Both the position numbers and the translations under genes were made by a program. Below, piece by piece: positions 51,044 through 63,687 of a stretch of 64,000 nucleotides of DNA. The stretch spans positions 62,001 to 126,000 of the forward strand of contig CANKWX010000001.1 in assembly GCA_947487165.1 (NCBI GenBank), read 5' to 3'. Position 1 is the stretch's first letter; each line of letters begins with the position of its first letter. Under the pieces are notes generated by a model, which made no database searches, was not told where the DNA came from, and worked only from the letters and a program-made list of their open reading frames with translations. This stretch comes from Burkholderiales bacterium. Lineage in GTDB: Bacteria; Pseudomonadota; Gammaproteobacteria; Burkholderiales; Burkholderiaceae_E.

Positions 51044-53632
51044 TCACCCGCCACTGAGCAGCGAGCGCCGCACGATTCGCTCAGCCATATCTTCCGGGTC
51101 GAAGACAATCGAGAATCCCAGCCGTTTGCAAAATTGCAGCATCGGCGTGTTGGTGCCGAGCACCCGACCCTCGAGCGTCCGATAGCCCCGGCTGCGGGCC
51201 GCATCGATCAGCCGCTGCATCATTTCGCGTCCGAGCCCCGAGCGCTGCAGCCAGTCACCCACCACGATCGCGAATTCGGCAACGCCGTCGTCCCAGGTCG
51301 GCGTGATGCGCGCGACACCGACGATGCGGGTCTGCGCCGAGTCGGTTTCCATTGCGATCAGCGCCAGTTCCCGGTCGTAATCGATCTGGGTGAATCGCTC
51401 GATCAGGCTGTCGGGCAGGGCTTTGACCGGCATCATGAAGCGGCGATAGAGCGTCTCGGGCGACAGCTGTGCGATGAAGACGCGCTCCAGCTCGGCGTCT
51501 TCCGGGCGGATCGCGCGCAGCAGCACCGATCGCCCATCACGCAGCGCAATCAGTGCCTCGAGCTCGCGCGGATAGGGGTGGATGGCCAGATGGCCGTAGG
51601 GACCGCGCCACGGCGCCCCGGTGCCTGCGCTCGAATCGCCGACCTCGATGTGCGCACCCAGCACCACGGTTTGCCGCGCATCCACCAGCAGCGGGTTGAG
51701 GTCCAATTGCGTGATCATCGGGCAGGCGCACACCAGCGTCGACACGCGCACCAGCGTCTGCTCGAGCTGCTCGAAGTCGATCGAGGCAATGTCGCGATAG
51801 GCGCGCAGGCGGCGCACCAGCCGCGTTCGGCCGATGAGCGCGCGGGCCAGCGGCGCGTTGAGCGGCGGCAGCTCGAGCGCGATATCGTCGATCTGCGCGC
51901 GCGCCACGCCACCGGCGCCAAAGGCGATCACCGCGCCGAAGACCGCATCCCGGGTCATGCCGAGGAAGGCCTCCCGCTGATCGGCGGTTCGTGCAGCACC
52001 CGCCCCGAGCATCGGCGCAGCCTGCTTCGCGTCGTCGGCATCCGGCAGCCCTGTCCCGATCCTGATCCCGAAGGCCGTCAGCAAGTCACTTGCCTGCTGC
52101 GCATCGAGCACCCGCTGTCCGCGTCCGATCGCCTGCCGGCAGATGGCTTGCGCGGCGGCCACATCGGGTGCAAAGCCGATGTCGATTGCCACCGGCACCT
52201 GACGCAGACTGCGCTGGTTGCGCGCGAAACCTTCGAGCAGCGCGAGCGCGTCGACCGCGTCTTCCGGCGTGATGAACGTGGGGATGCCGGCTGCATCGAG
52301 CAGCCGCTGGCCCGGGGCAATCGAGGCGCCGCCCGCCAGCACGGCGGCAACCGGCTTGGTCTGGCCGGCCGCGGCCGCGATGATCGCACCGGCGGCATCG
52401 GTCGACGGCGTGGCGGTCTGCGGCATGAAGAGCATCAGTACCGCGTCGACGCCCTGATCTGCCAGCATCGCGCGCAGAGCGACTTCAATCTGCGCGGCGT
52501 CGGCGTCGGCAAGCAGGTTCAAAGGGTTTGCGGGCAGGGTGTTTACGCTGGCCAGCGTGCGGCCGCCGGGAGGTGTTGAATCGATTGCGGCCAGCGTGTC
52601 GGGCTGCAGTCGCGCCAGTCGCAGCGCAGACCGCTCAAGGGCATCGGCTGCAATCGTGCCCGGGCCGCCGCCATTGGCAACGATGGCAACTCGCGGCCCG
52701 GTGGGCGCCCGACGCGGCGCAAGCAGACGCGCGGCCGACAGCAGTTGCATGGTCGTGTCGGCCCTGACCGCCCCGGCCCGTGCGATCGCCGCACCGAAGA
52801 CCTGATCGGCATCGATCAGGCTCGAGATGTCCGGCGCGAAAGATGCCGACAGTTTGGCCGACACCGTGGTGGTCACCGTGGCCGCCAGATCACGGCCGCG
52901 TCCGGCCTTCATGATGATCACCGGCTTGACGCGCGCCAGCGCCCGCACGCTCGACATGAAGCCGCGTGCATCCCGGATGCTTTCCAGAAAGAGCAGAACG
53001 CTTTCGGTCTGGGCATCGAAGAGATACCAGTCGAGCAGATCGGGCAGATCCAGGTCAAAGGCCTGTCCGAGCGAGAGCACCGACGAAAAGCCGAGTCCGG
53101 CGGCATTGGCCCAGTCGAGCAGTGCGGTCACGACCGCGCCTGACTGCGACAGCAGCCCGATCCCACCGGCCTTGAGACGCCCGGGCGTAAAGCCGGCTTC
53201 GAAGCGGCTGGCCGGGCGCATCAGCGCGGTGCAGTGCGGACCGATGATGCGCACGCCCCGCTCGCGCGCCAGGCTCAGCGCATCGCGCTGGGCGGCGCGC
53301 CCGCCCGGGCTCGCAAGGTCAAAGCCGCCGGTGTAGTCAACGATGAATCGCGTGCCGCGGCGAGCGCAGTCGGTAACGATCTCGGGCAGCGCGGCCGCAG
53401 GCACGGCAGCGAGGGCCAGATCGGGCACGAAATCGAGGGCGCTGGCGCTGGCCACGCAGGCCTGGCCGAGCACCGACCGATGATGCGGGTTGACCGCACC
53501 GATGGCGCCCGAGTAGCCGCCTGCCCGCAGGCCTTCGAGCAGTCGCCGACCAATCGAGCCAGGCCGTTCGGTCGCGCCATACAGGGCGACCGAGGCCGGA
53601 TCAAAGAGTGCAGACAGGCGGTGGTGTCCCAT
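51044..53632 (-). CDS. Acyl-CoA synthetase (ADP-forming)-like protein fused to GNAT acetyltransferase (Pat-like)
   Basis: An 862-residue fusion. Residues ~1-460 resemble the CoA-binding and ligase-CoA domains of ADP-forming acetyl-CoA synthetases (LFDPASVALYGATERPGSIG). Residues ~480-680 match the ATP-grasp-like region, and ~710-862 form a GNAT domain with RLIDAARSRGYRTLEGRVLGTN. This layout is the Pat/YfiQ type, which acetylates lysines, for example in acetyl-CoA synthetase. The SHTG-like stretch of active synthetases is absent: the region after IIMKAGRG reads DLAATVTTTVSAKLS, so the phosphohistidine of the synthetase half is lost, as in Pat. It would act as a metabolic regulator rather than an energy-conserving ligase. 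Confidence 0.87.
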   Translation of the reverse strand: MGHHRLSALFDPASVALYGATERPGSIGRRLLEGLRAGGYSGAIGAVNPHHRSVLGQACVASASALDFVPDLALAAVPAAALPEIVTDCARRGTRFIVDYTGGFDLASPGGRAAQRDALSLARERGVRIIGPHCTALMRPASRFEAGFTPGRLKAGGIGLLSQSGAVVTALLDWANAAGLGFSSVLSLGQAFDLDLPDLLDWYLFDAQTESVLLFLESIRDARGFMSSVRALARVKPVIIMKAGRGRDLAATVTTTVSAKLSASFAPDISSLIDADQVFGAAIARAGAVRADTTMQLLSAARLLAPRRAPTGPRVAIVANGGGPGTIAADALERSALRLARLQPDTLAAIDSTPPGGRTLASVNTLPANPLNLLADADAAQIEVALRAMLADQGVDAVLMLFMPQTATPSTDAAGAIIAAAAGQTKPVAAVLAGGASIAPGQRLLDAAGIPTFITPEDAVDALALLEGFARNQRSLRQVPVAIDIGFAPDVAAAQAICRQAIGRGQRVLDAQQASDLLTAFGIRIGTGLPDADDAKQAAPMLGAGAARTADQREAFLGMTRDAVFGAVIAFGAGGVARAQIDDIALELPPLNAPLARALIGRTRLVRRLRAYRDIASIDFEQLEQTLVRVSTLVCACPMITQLDLNPLLVDARQTVVLGAHIEVGDSSAGTGAPWRGPYGHLAIHPYPRELEALIALRDGRSVLLRAIRPEDAELERVFIAQLSPETLYRRFMMPVKALPDSLIERFTQIDYDRELALIAMETDSAQTRIVGVARITPTWDDGVAEFAIVVGDWLQRSGLGREMMQRLIDAARSRGYRTLEGRVLGTNTPMLQFCKRLGFSIVFDPEDMAERIVRRSLLSGG

Positions 53633-53676
53633 TCCGCGATTATCTGGCTGCGCGGCCCTCCCGGCGATGAGCGCGA

Positions 53677-54780
53677 TCAGGCCGGACGTGCCATCGACGA
53701 CAGACTCGGCAGCGCGGTATCGACCGTGCGGGCGGCCTCATCGAGTTCGGCGAGCGTCCCGGCGTCGATCGGCACGCCTTGCGCCCGCGCCGCGCGCGAG
53801 GCCCGCTCCGGGTCGCCCGGCATCATGATCCGGTCGGTCGCGCCCGACAGCGGCGTCGCTTCGACCCAGTCGGTAAAGGCGCGGGCTTCCTGCGCAAAAC
53901 GCTCTGCCGGCCCGATGCGTTTGGGATCGAAGACGATGGTGAACATGTTGTTCCAGATGGCGAACTGCATCGACCGGTTGCCCGGCTGCGAGGTCTCGCC
54001 ACCGGTGAGCGCGGCGCCCAGCAGTTCGCAGACCATCGCCAGCGCATGGCCTTTGTGGCCGCCCGCGGTCTGCAGCGCACCGTGCGGGCCGCCTGCCGGC
54101 TCGAACATCACCGACGGGTCGCGACTTGGCTTGCCCTGGGCGTCGATGATGCAGCCCTCCGGCAATTGCACCGAGGGGTCTGACTGCTGCTTGTTGTAAG
54201 CCACCCGCACCTTGCCGTGAGCAATCGCGCTGGTCGCAAAATCGAGCACGATCGGCTCGCCGTCTGGCCGCGCGATGCCGACCGTAAATGGATTGGTGAG
54301 AAAGCGCGCCGCCGCGCCACCATAAGGGGCGACCATCGCCGACGCGGCCACCGCATTGGTGAAGTGCACCGATGCCAGGCCGGCAGCTATCGCCTGCTCG
54401 GCCCAATGGCCGACGCGGCCCAGATGATGCGAGTTCTTGAGCCCCATCACGCACACACCGTGCTCGCGGGCGCGCTCGATCGCGATCGCCATTGCCTGCG
54501 CGGTGACCGATTGCCCCATGCCCCGCATGCCGTCGATCGTGACCATCGGCCCATTGTCGAGAACGATCTCGACCTTGCGGTTGAGCATCAGTTCGCCTGC
54601 GCGCCACGACTTCACATAGCGCGGCGCCATGCCCACGCCGTGTGAATCATGGCCGGCCAGGTTGGCGCCCACCAGATGGTCCGCGGTCAGGCGGGCCTCG
54701 AGTTCGCTTGAGCCGGCGCGCTGCCACAGCGCGACCATCCAGTCATGAAGTTGTGCGGGGTGAACGATTGAATCAGCCAT
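53677..54780 (-). CDS. Malate/L-lactate dehydrogenase (Ldh) family oxidoreductase
   Basis: A 367-residue NAD(P)-dependent dehydrogenase of the LDH2/MDG2 fold: DHLVGANLAGHDSHGVGMAPRY near residue 35, MGLKNSHHLGRVGHWAEQA near 115 and ATSAIAHGKVRVAYNK. The conserved catalytic His lies in the SHHLGR motif. Members reduce or oxidise hydroxy acids such as malate, lactate, sulfolactate or ureidoglycolate; the substrate is not determined. An AGGAG site lies about 8-10 bases upstream of the ATG at 54780. It lies 45 bases upstream of the Pat-like gene, in the same direction, so the two may share a transcript. Confidence 0.87.
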   Translation of the reverse strand: MADSIVHPAQLHDWMVALWQRAGSSELEARLTADHLVGANLAGHDSHGVGMAPRYVKSWRAGELMLNRKVEIVLDNGPMVTIDGMRGMGQSVTAQAMAIAIERAREHGVCVMGLKNSHHLGRVGHWAEQAIAAGLASVHFTNAVAASAMVAPYGGAAARFLTNPFTVGIARPDGEPIVLDFATSAIAHGKVRVAYNKQQSDPSVQLPEGCIIDAQGKPSRDPSVMFEPAGGPHGALQTAGGHKGHALAMVCELLGAALTGGETSQPGNRSMQFAIWNNMFTIVFDPKRIGPAERFAQEARAFTDWVEATPLSGATDRIMMPGDPERASRAARAQGVPIDAGTLAELDEAARTVDTALPSLSSMARPA

Positions 54781-54844
54781 GGTCAGCGGTCTCCTGAGTT
54801 GTCCTGATCTCGATGGTAGCGCGGGCCTCGGCTATCCTTGCCGG

Positions 54845-56257
54845 ATGCAAGCCGTCCCCGCCACCCTTGTCGCCTCCCCGGTCACCCACCCGATGCTGGG
54901 CCCGCTGATCAACCAAATGCTCGCCAGCCTCGCGACGCCTCAGGGCTGGTGGGCAATGGGTGGCCTGCTGGCCTCGTTCCTGCTTGCCTATGGCGCTTTT
55001 GGCGCCTTGCAGCGGCGGCTCGAGGGCAAGCCGGCCGGTACGCTGACCCGCGCCTGGATCGACCGCCTGAGCGGGCCCGCGCTCGCATGGGTCTCCATCC
55101 TTCTGATTCGCACGATCCTGGCGCAGTTCTTCGATGTCACCGTCCTGATGGTCGCCGGCCAACTGGTGCTGGCTGCACTCGTTGTGAGGGCGCTGCTGCT
55201 GCTGATCGAGCAGACCTTCCCCGATACGCCCCTGATCGCTGCCTTCGAGCGCCTGATCGCGATCACGCTCTGGTCGCTGGCCGCGCTGCACCTGCTGGGC
55301 CTGTTGCATGTGGTGGTCGACACCCTCCACGATGTCGCGATTCCGCTGGGCAAGTCGCGACTGAGCCTGCTGCAGTTGTTCTCGGGGGTCTGCACGCTGA
55401 TGCTGGCCACGGTGGTCGCGCTGTGGCTGAGCCGCGCCATCGACTCGCGGCTGGCGTCGGTGGCCGGCGTCGATCAGGGCGTGCGGGCGGTGGTCAGTCG
55501 GGTCGCGCAGCCCCTGCTGCTGGTCCTGTCGCTGCTGATCGCCTTGCCGGTGGTCGGCATCGATCTCACCACCCTGTCGGTTTTCAGCGGTGCGGTGGGC
55601 GTGGGTCTGGGCTTCGGTCTGCAAAAGATCGCGGCCAATTACATCTCGGGCTTCATCATCCTGCTCGACCGCTCGATCGAGCCGGGCCGGCTGATCCGGC
55701 TCGATCGCTTTCGCGGCATCGTCTCAGAGATCCGCACCCGCTACACCGTGATCAAGGGCCTCGATGGCGTCGACTCCATCGTCCCCAACGAGATGCTGGT
55801 CAATTCGGTCGTCGAGAGTGAGACCTTCACCGACTCATCGACCCGAGTCGCGGTGCGGGTCGGTGTCAGCTACGACTGCGATGTCGAACAGGCGATGCAG
55901 CTGCTGATCGAGGTTGCCACCGCTCAGGATCGGGTATTGAGTCAGCCGCCGCCGCGGGCGTTTCTGGTGGCCTTTGGTGATTCGTCGATCACGCTGGAGG
56001 TCGGTTTCTGGATTCCGGATCCGCAAAACGGCACGCTGTTGCTCACGTCGGCGATCAACCTGGGCGTCTACCGGGCCTTCAAGCAGGCCGGTATCGACAT
56101 CCCGGTGCCGCAGCGCGAGATCAGCTTCAAAGTGCCCAAGGGTGCTGCCGCCGCTGGCGCTGCTTCTGCCGCTTCAGCCCCTTCGTTCGCGCCGCCGCTG
56201 CCGCCACTGCCACCGGCTTCGCAAACCGCGCTGCCGGCCCGCCCGCACGACGCCTGA
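54845..56257 (+). CDS. MscS family mechanosensitive ion channel
   Basis: A 470-residue membrane protein with about six transmembrane segments ahead of the MscS core. The pore-lining helix is in FSGAVGVGLGFGLQKIAANYISGFIILLDRSIEPG near residues 250-285, and the beta domain follows, ending near residue 430. A Pro/Ala-rich tail (GAAAAGAASAASAPSFAPP, after residue ~435) is an extension beyond the family norm. It releases ions in hypo-osmotic stress. The ATG at 54845 is chosen over an upstream start because it begins the first coherent region. It is divergent from the Ldh-type gene. Confidence 0.9.
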   Translation: MQAVPATLVASPVTHPMLGPLINQMLASLATPQGWWAMGGLLASFLLAYGAFGALQRRLEGKPAGTLTRAWIDRLSGPALAWVSILLIRTILAQFFDVTVLMVAGQLVLAALVVRALLLLIEQTFPDTPLIAAFERLIAITLWSLAALHLLGLLHVVVDTLHDVAIPLGKSRLSLLQLFSGVCTLMLATVVALWLSRAIDSRLASVAGVDQGVRAVVSRVAQPLLLVLSLLIALPVVGIDLTTLSVFSGAVGVGLGFGLQKIAANYISGFIILLDRSIEPGRLIRLDRFRGIVSEIRTRYTVIKGLDGVDSIVPNEMLVNSVVESETFTDSSTRVAVRVGVSYDCDVEQAMQLLIEVATAQDRVLSQPPPRAFLVAFGDSSITLEVGFWIPDPQNGTLLLTSAINLGVYRAFKQAGIDIPVPQREISFKVPKGAAAAGAASAASAPSFAPPLPPLPPASQTALPARPHDA

Positions 56258-56950
56258 TCAGCCGACCTTCACCTTCAGGCTGCCGACGCCCGCGACCGCA
56301 CCTTCCATCAGGTCGCCCGAGACCACCGCACCCACGCCTTCGGGCGTGCCGGTAAAAATCAGGTCGCCCGGCTCCAGACGCCAGTAGGCGGTCAGGTGCT
56401 CGATGCTTTCGGCGATGCTCCAGATCAGCTTGCTGGTGCTGCTCGATTGCTTCATCTGGCCATTGACCGACAGGGTGATCGCGGCATCGCCCGGATTGCC
56501 GGCGGCCGCGGCCGGCACGATCGGACCGATCGGGGCCGACTGATCGAAGGCCTTGCCGATTTCCCAGGGCCGGCCTTCCTTTTTCGCGACACCCTGCAGA
56601 TCGCGCCGGGTCATGTCCAAGCCCACCGCATAGCCCCAGACATGCTTCATCGCGTCGGCCGCCTTGATATTGGCGCCACCGATGCCGATGGCCACGACCA
56701 GCTCTATCTCGTAGTGCAGATTGCTGGTGCCGGGTGCATAGGGAATCTCACCGGTCGTGCCCTCGGCGACGTTCACGATGGCATCGGCCGGCTTCATGAA
56801 AAAGAAGGGCGGCTCGCGGCCGGTAAAGCCCATCTCCTTGGCGTGTTCTTCGTAGTTGCGACCGACGCAATAGATGCGCCGCACCGGAAAGCTGCCACCA
56901 CCGGCGACCGGGATGGTGATCGGCGTGGGGGCTGCGATGACAAGGCTCAT
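56258..56950 (-). CDS. Fumarylacetoacetate hydrolase family protein (fumarylpyruvate hydrolase-like)
   Basis: A 230-residue FAH-fold enzyme. The start of the core (IYCVGRNYEEHAKEMG) and the metal-binding acidic residues in the LHYEIELVVAIG and YAVGLDMTRRDLQ stretches are present, and the final LIFTGTPEGVGAV is conserved. The short length and FFFMKPADAIV motif are close to fumarylpyruvate hydrolases of the gentisate route and to related acylpyruvases. The substrate is not certain, because no gentisate or homogentisate genes are adjacent. It converges with mscS without a gap. The MsrB gene is 33 bases upstream. Confidence 0.87.
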   Translation of the reverse strand: MSLVIAAPTPITIPVAGGGSFPVRRIYCVGRNYEEHAKEMGFTGREPPFFFMKPADAIVNVAEGTTGEIPYAPGTSNLHYEIELVVAIGIGGANIKAADAMKHVWGYAVGLDMTRRDLQGVAKKEGRPWEIGKAFDQSAPIGPIVPAAAAGNPGDAAITLSVNGQMKQSSSTSKLIWSIAESIEHLTAYWRLEPGDLIFTGTPEGVGAVVSGDLMEGAVAGVGSLKVKVG

Positions 56951-56983
56951 GAGGGGCTCTTTCGGTGTTGCGGCGCAGGGTGG

Positions 56984-57388
56984 TCAGGAAGCGGAATCGT
57001 CGGGCACGAATTTCAGCGCGACGCCGTTATTGCAAAAGCGCTTGCCGGTCGGTGCCGGGCCGTCGTCGAAGACATGGCCGTGATGGCCGCCGCAGCGTGC
57101 GCAGTGGTATTCGGTGCGCGGCCAGATCATCCTGAAATCGCGGCTGGTCTCGAAGGCGCCCGGCAGGGTGGTGAAAAAGCTCGGCCAGCCGGTGCCGCTG
57201 TCGAACTTCATGTCGCTCGAAAACAGCGGCGCATCACAGCCGGCGCACACATAGGTGCCGCCGCGCTTTTCGTCATTGAGTGGGCTGGAGCCCGGCCGCT
57301 CGGTGCCTTCATGGCGCAGCACCTGATAGGCCTCGCCGGAAAGCGACTGGCGCCACTCGGCGTCGGGTTTGTCGATCTTGTCGGTCAT
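56984..57388 (-). CDS. msrB: Peptide-methionine (R)-S-oxide reductase MsrB
   Basis: A 134-residue MsrB. Zinc-binding pairs are CAGC near residue 48 and CARC near residue 97, and the catalytic C119 is in the FCNNG motif (often written R-Y/F-C-I/V-N in the family). The typical GTGWPSFF and HHGHVFDDGP motifs are intact. It reduces methionine-R-sulfoxide in oxidised proteins. AAGGAG lies 7 bases before the ATG at 57388; an upstream in-frame ATG at 57409 has less support. It follows the FMN reductase gene with only 10 bases between. Confidence 0.94.
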   Translation of the reverse strand: MTDKIDKPDAEWRQSLSGEAYQVLRHEGTERPGSSPLNDEKRGGTYVCAGCDAPLFSSDMKFDSGTGWPSFFTTLPGAFETSRDFRMIWPRTEYHCARCGGHHGHVFDDGPAPTGKRFCNNGVALKFVPDDSAS

Positions 57389-57398
57389 ATGCTGCTCC

Positions 57399-57971
57399 TT
57401 ACTTCGCATTGCGCTTCATGTTTGCGAATTCGATCACCTGACGAGCAACCAGTGCACAGGCCTCGAGCACCGCCGGGTCGGCGTCGCGCCCATCGCCGCC
57501 AAACGGCCGCTCGCGCGAATTGATGGTCGCCGCAAAAGGCGTCGGCCAGCCACGCAGGGAGTGAACGATCGAGCGCAGTGAGGCCAGCGTCGAGCCCATG
57601 GCCTGCGGGCCATCGGCGCACACGATGCAGCCGACCGCCAGTCCGTCGAAATAGGGCGAGTCGTCCTGGCGCATGTCTTCGGTGAAGTCGATGGCGTTTT
57701 TCACCAGACCGGAGATGCCGCCGTGGTACGCCGGTGTCGCGAGCAGCACGCCATCGGCGCGACGCAGCGCGGCAAGCATGGCGATCGCCTCAGGGCTGCG
57801 CTCGGGGCGGGTCGGGTCGTAGGGTTCGAGTGGCAGGCTGCCTGCCGCAAAGAGCTGGGTGGTGCAGCCGGCAGCAGTCGCGGCATCGAGGGCCGCGGCC
57901 AGGGCTCTTTCGGAGGTTGAGCCTGCTCGAGTCGTGCCGCCAAGTCCGACGATGAAAAGGGGTTCTGACAT
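57399..57971 (-). CDS. NADPH-dependent FMN reductase
   Basis: A 190-residue flavodoxin-like flavoprotein. The FMN phosphate-binding loop is GTTRAGSTSERAL near residue 12, and LLATPAYHGGISGLVKNAIDF near residue 75 is the family signature. Such enzymes reduce FMN, azo dyes or quinones with NADPH. The start ATG at 57971 precedes the conserved region; the frame further upstream is not conserved. It is the first gene of a probable operon with msrB and the FAH gene, which may represent oxidative-stress repair and catabolism, though that is inference. Confidence 0.87.
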   Translation of the reverse strand: MSEPLFIVGLGGTTRAGSTSERALAAALDAATAAGCTTQLFAAGSLPLEPYDPTRPERSPEAIAMLAALRRADGVLLATPAYHGGISGLVKNAIDFTEDMRQDDSPYFDGLAVGCIVCADGPQAMGSTLASLRSIVHSLRGWPTPFAATINSRERPFGGDGRDADPAVLEACALVARQVIEFANMKRNAK

Positions 57972-58079
57972 CGTCGATCCTGTCCGTTGGTCTTGGTTTA
58001 AAGACGGCGATCCTAGCATGGCGCCATAGGTCAAACCGGACGTCGCTCAGGCTGCGAGCCGGTGGTTTCCCGACCGCAA

Positions 58080-58091
58080 ACACGATCGTGT
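58080..58091. promoter_or_regulatory. 12-bp perfect palindrome upstream of the chemoreceptor gene
   Basis: ACACGATCGTGT is a perfect palindrome located 150 bases upstream of the chemoreceptor start and about 110 bases upstream of the FMN reductase start, in the divergent intergenic region. It could be an operator of a dimeric regulator for either gene. I did not find a convincing sigma-28 box in this gap. Confidence 0.35.
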
Positions 58092-58240
58092 GCAAGGAAA
58101 TACCGCTCGTCGGCGGATCGAATTGGTGATCAAAGCTTGGCCATTTCGCGGCACCGATGGGCGCAGCCAGGCCTCACGATTCGAATCAGGGAATCTCAAT
58201 TCCAGGCGCAGACTCGTCCTCAACAAAGGGAGTGACATTC

Positions 58241-59779
58241 GTGAGCGGCATCAGCATCGGTATTCGGCTCGGCCTGGCATTCGGCCTGATTCTCATCGTG
58301 ACCGCCATGCTCGCCGCCCTCGGGGTAATGAGGATCGGGGCCCTGAATGACTCGAGCAGCCGGATGGCCGGCGCACAGGTCGAACAGGTCGTGCTGGCCA
58401 CGCAATGGAAGGGCGAGGCCGGCGTCAATCTGGTGCGCTCCGTGTCCTTCATGAAAGCCACCGACGCGGCTTATATCGCGTCGCTCAGAAAACAGATCGA
58501 GGCGACCGATGCAGACATCGAGAGAATCCAGAGCAATCTGGCTGCCCTCATCGATGATGCGGAGGTCAAGGCCCTGATGGCGCAGGCCACGACCCGGCGG
58601 GCGGCTTATCGCCAACTGCGCGCCGATATCCTCAAGCTCAAGGATCAGCCCGGCCAGGACTACATTGGTCGCATCGACCGCGAACTGATCCCCGCTGCCC
58701 AAACCTACTTGTCAACGGTTGAGGCGGTCGCATCCCGGGCCCTGATCGCGCTCGAATCGGCTCAAGTCCAGACCGCGGAGGTCGGGCGCAGCGGCCAGTG
58801 GATTCTCGGTCTTGGGGCTGTTGTGGCGGCGGTCCTGGGTGTCGGCTTCGCGGTGCTGACCACGCGCTCGATCACCCGCCCGCTCGGCGAGGCGGTCAAG
58901 GTCGCCGAGGCGACCGCTCGGGGTGAGCTCAGCCGGCAGGTCGATGTCCAGGGCCGCGATGAGTCTGCGCAGTTGCTCAGCGCCCTGTCTGCGATGCAGA
59001 CCAGTCTGGCTAAAACCGTTGGCAGCGTTCGCCAGTGTGCATTGGGCGTGTCGACTGCGAGCGTCGAAATCGCGCTGGGCAACAGCGACCTGTCGGCCCG
59101 AACCGAGAGTCAGGCCGCGTCGCTGCAGGAAGCCGCCGCCTCGATGGAGCAGCTCAACGCCCAGGTGCAACAGAATGCCGATCACGCGCGCGAGGCCAGC
59201 GAGCTGGTGGCCAGTGCGGCGCGCGTGGCCGGTCGCGGCGGCGAGGTGGTGGGTCAGGTGGTCGAGACCATGAAGGGCATCAACGCGTCGAGCCGCGAGA
59301 TTTCCGACATCATCGCCATCATCGACAGCATCGCCTTTCAGACCAATATCCTCGCGCTCAATGCCGCGGTCGAGGCAGCACGAGCCGGCGAGCAGGGCAG
59401 GGGATTCGCGGTGGTGGCCACCGAAGTTCGCGAGTTGGCCGGCCGCAGTGCGCAGGCGGCCAAACAGATCAAGACCCTGATCAGCGCGAGTGTCGAGCGG
59501 GTGGTTCATGGCAGCAGCCAGGTGGACGAGGCCGGTGCCACGATGAATGAACTGGTGAAATCCATGCTCCAGGCCTGCGAGCTGGTGGAGCAGATCAGCC
59601 AGGCCAGCCAGCAGCAGGCGCTGGGTGTGGCGCAGGTGGGCGAAGCGGTGACGAATATGGATCAGGTCACGCAGCAGAACGCGGCAATGGTCGAGCAGAT
59701 CGCGGCCGCCGCAGCAAGCCTGCGCGATCAGGCCGATGAGCTGGTCGGGACGGTGTCGGTTTTTCAACTTCAGTCATAG
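58241..59779 (+). CDS. Methyl-accepting chemotaxis protein
   Basis: A 512-residue receptor. A first membrane segment (residues ~8-30) precedes a four-helix periplasmic sensor (~35-185), a second membrane segment (~187-208), a HAMP domain (~209-262) and the signalling domain, whose hairpin tip [20 protein letters not shown] lies at ~365-385. The C-terminus lacks the CheR-tether pentapeptide. The ligand is unknown, and no che genes are adjacent. I choose the GTG at 58241, preceded by AAGGGAG; a GTG at 58232 would be slightly longer. Its divergent neighbour is the FMN reductase. Confidence 0.92.
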   Translation: MSGISIGIRLGLAFGLILIVTAMLAALGVMRIGALNDSSSRMAGAQVEQVVLATQWKGEAGVNLVRSVSFMKATDAAYIASLRKQIEATDADIERIQSNLAALIDDAEVKALMAQATTRRAAYRQLRADILKLKDQPGQDYIGRIDRELIPAAQTYLSTVEAVASRALIALESAQVQTAEVGRSGQWILGLGAVVAAVLGVGFAVLTTRSITRPLGEAVKVAEATARGELSRQVDVQGRDESAQLLSALSAMQTSLAKTVGSVRQCALGVSTASVEIALGNSDLSARTESQAASLQEAAASMEQLNAQVQQNADHAREASELVASAARVAGRGGEVVGQVVETMKGINASSREISDIIAIIDSIAFQTNILALNAAVEAARAGEQGRGFAVVATEVRELAGRSAQAAKQIKTLISASVERVVHGSSQVDEAGATMNELVKSMLQACELVEQISQASQQQALGVAQVGEAVTNMDQVTQQNAAMVEQIAAAAASLRDQADELVGTVSVFQLQS

Positions 59780-59833
59780 CCCCTCAGCGTTATCGAGTTC
59801 ACAGCCTGGCCATCAGTGCCACGGTAAGATCGG

Positions 59834-59871
59834 GGATTGACCCTCTTTTCGCCCTGCACCAGGGTCGATCC
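59834..59871 (+). promoter_or_regulatory. 11-bp leader hairpin that covers the metH ribosome site
   Basis: GGATTGACCCT (59834-59844) pairs with AGGGTCGATCC (59861-59871) over eleven bases with one G-U pair, around a 16-base loop. It ends only 6 bases before the metH ATG at 59878. The only Shine-Dalgarno-like sequence (AGGG at 59861-59864) sits in the 3-prime arm, so the fold would hide it. No cobalamin, SAM or SAH riboswitch pattern that I know is visible. Confidence 0.5.
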
Positions 59872-59877
59872 GCCCTC

Positions 59878-62967
<3,090 letters not shown>

Positions 62968-63687
62968 CGCTGGCTCACCGCCAATGCCTCGGTCGCGTTC
63001 CTGCCGGCCAATACCGTCGATGACGACGATATCGAGGTTTACACCGATGCCTCGCGCTCGCAGGTGGCCTTCACCTGGCGCGGCCTGCGTCAGCAGACCG
63101 AAAAGCGCGAGGGTGTCGACAACAAGTGTCTGGCCGACTTCATTGCGCCGCGTTTCATCGACGGCAAGCCCTCGGGCATCGAAGACTGGATCGGCATCTT
63201 CGCGGTGACCACCGGCCTGGGTGCCGAAAAGAAGGAAGCCGAGTTCGCCGCCCTGCTCGACGACTATTCATCGATCATGTTCAAGGCGATCGCCGACCGG
63301 CTTGCCGAGGCCTTTGCCGAGTGTCTGCACAAGCGCGTGCGTCTCGATCTGTGGGGCTATGCTGCCGACGAGCAGCTCAGCAACGAAGATCTCATCGGCG
63401 AGCGCTATCGCGGCATCCGCCCGGCGCCCGGTTATCCGGCCTGCCCCGAGCACAGCATCAAGCGCGAGATGTTCGAGGTGCTCAAGGCCGATGAGATCGG
63501 CATGGCGCTGACCGAGTCGATGTCGATGACGCCGGCGGCCAGCGTGTCGGGCTTTTATTTCTCGCATCCGCAATCGCAATACTTCAATGTCGGCCGGATT
63601 GGCGAAGACCAGTTGCGCGATATTGCCCGGCGCTCCGGGCGCGGCGAAGGCGAGCTGCGTCGTGCACTGTCCGGGAGCCTGTCTTGA
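62968..63687 (+). pseudogene. metH: MetH AdoMet-activation domain separated by an in-frame UGA
   Basis: The frame after the stop reads RWLTANASVAFLPANTVDDDDIEVY and continues through DNKCLADFIAPRF, DYSSIMFKAIADRLAEAFAECLHKRVR, the AdoMet-binding RGIRPAPGYPACPEHSIKREMFEVL and MTPAASVSGFYFSHP, ending normally at 63687. It is the whole activation domain (about 239 residues). No reading-frame change is needed, so only the one stop codon separates the halves. The first in-frame start inside is a GTG at 63064 without a ribosome site, so separate translation is unlikely unless the stop is read through. It may be a nonsense mutation, sequencing error or recoding event. Confidence 0.8.

Noticed and set aside
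51026-52579. 517-codon plus-strand frame opposite the Pat-like gene
   Set aside because: Composition (Arg, Gln, His, Gly) and lack of motifs mark it as a shadow of the well-supported minus-strand gene.
59780-59877. Cobalamin, SAM or SAH riboswitch upstream of metH
   Set aside because: The gap is under 100 bases and lacks the conserved cores of these classes; only a simple hairpin is present.
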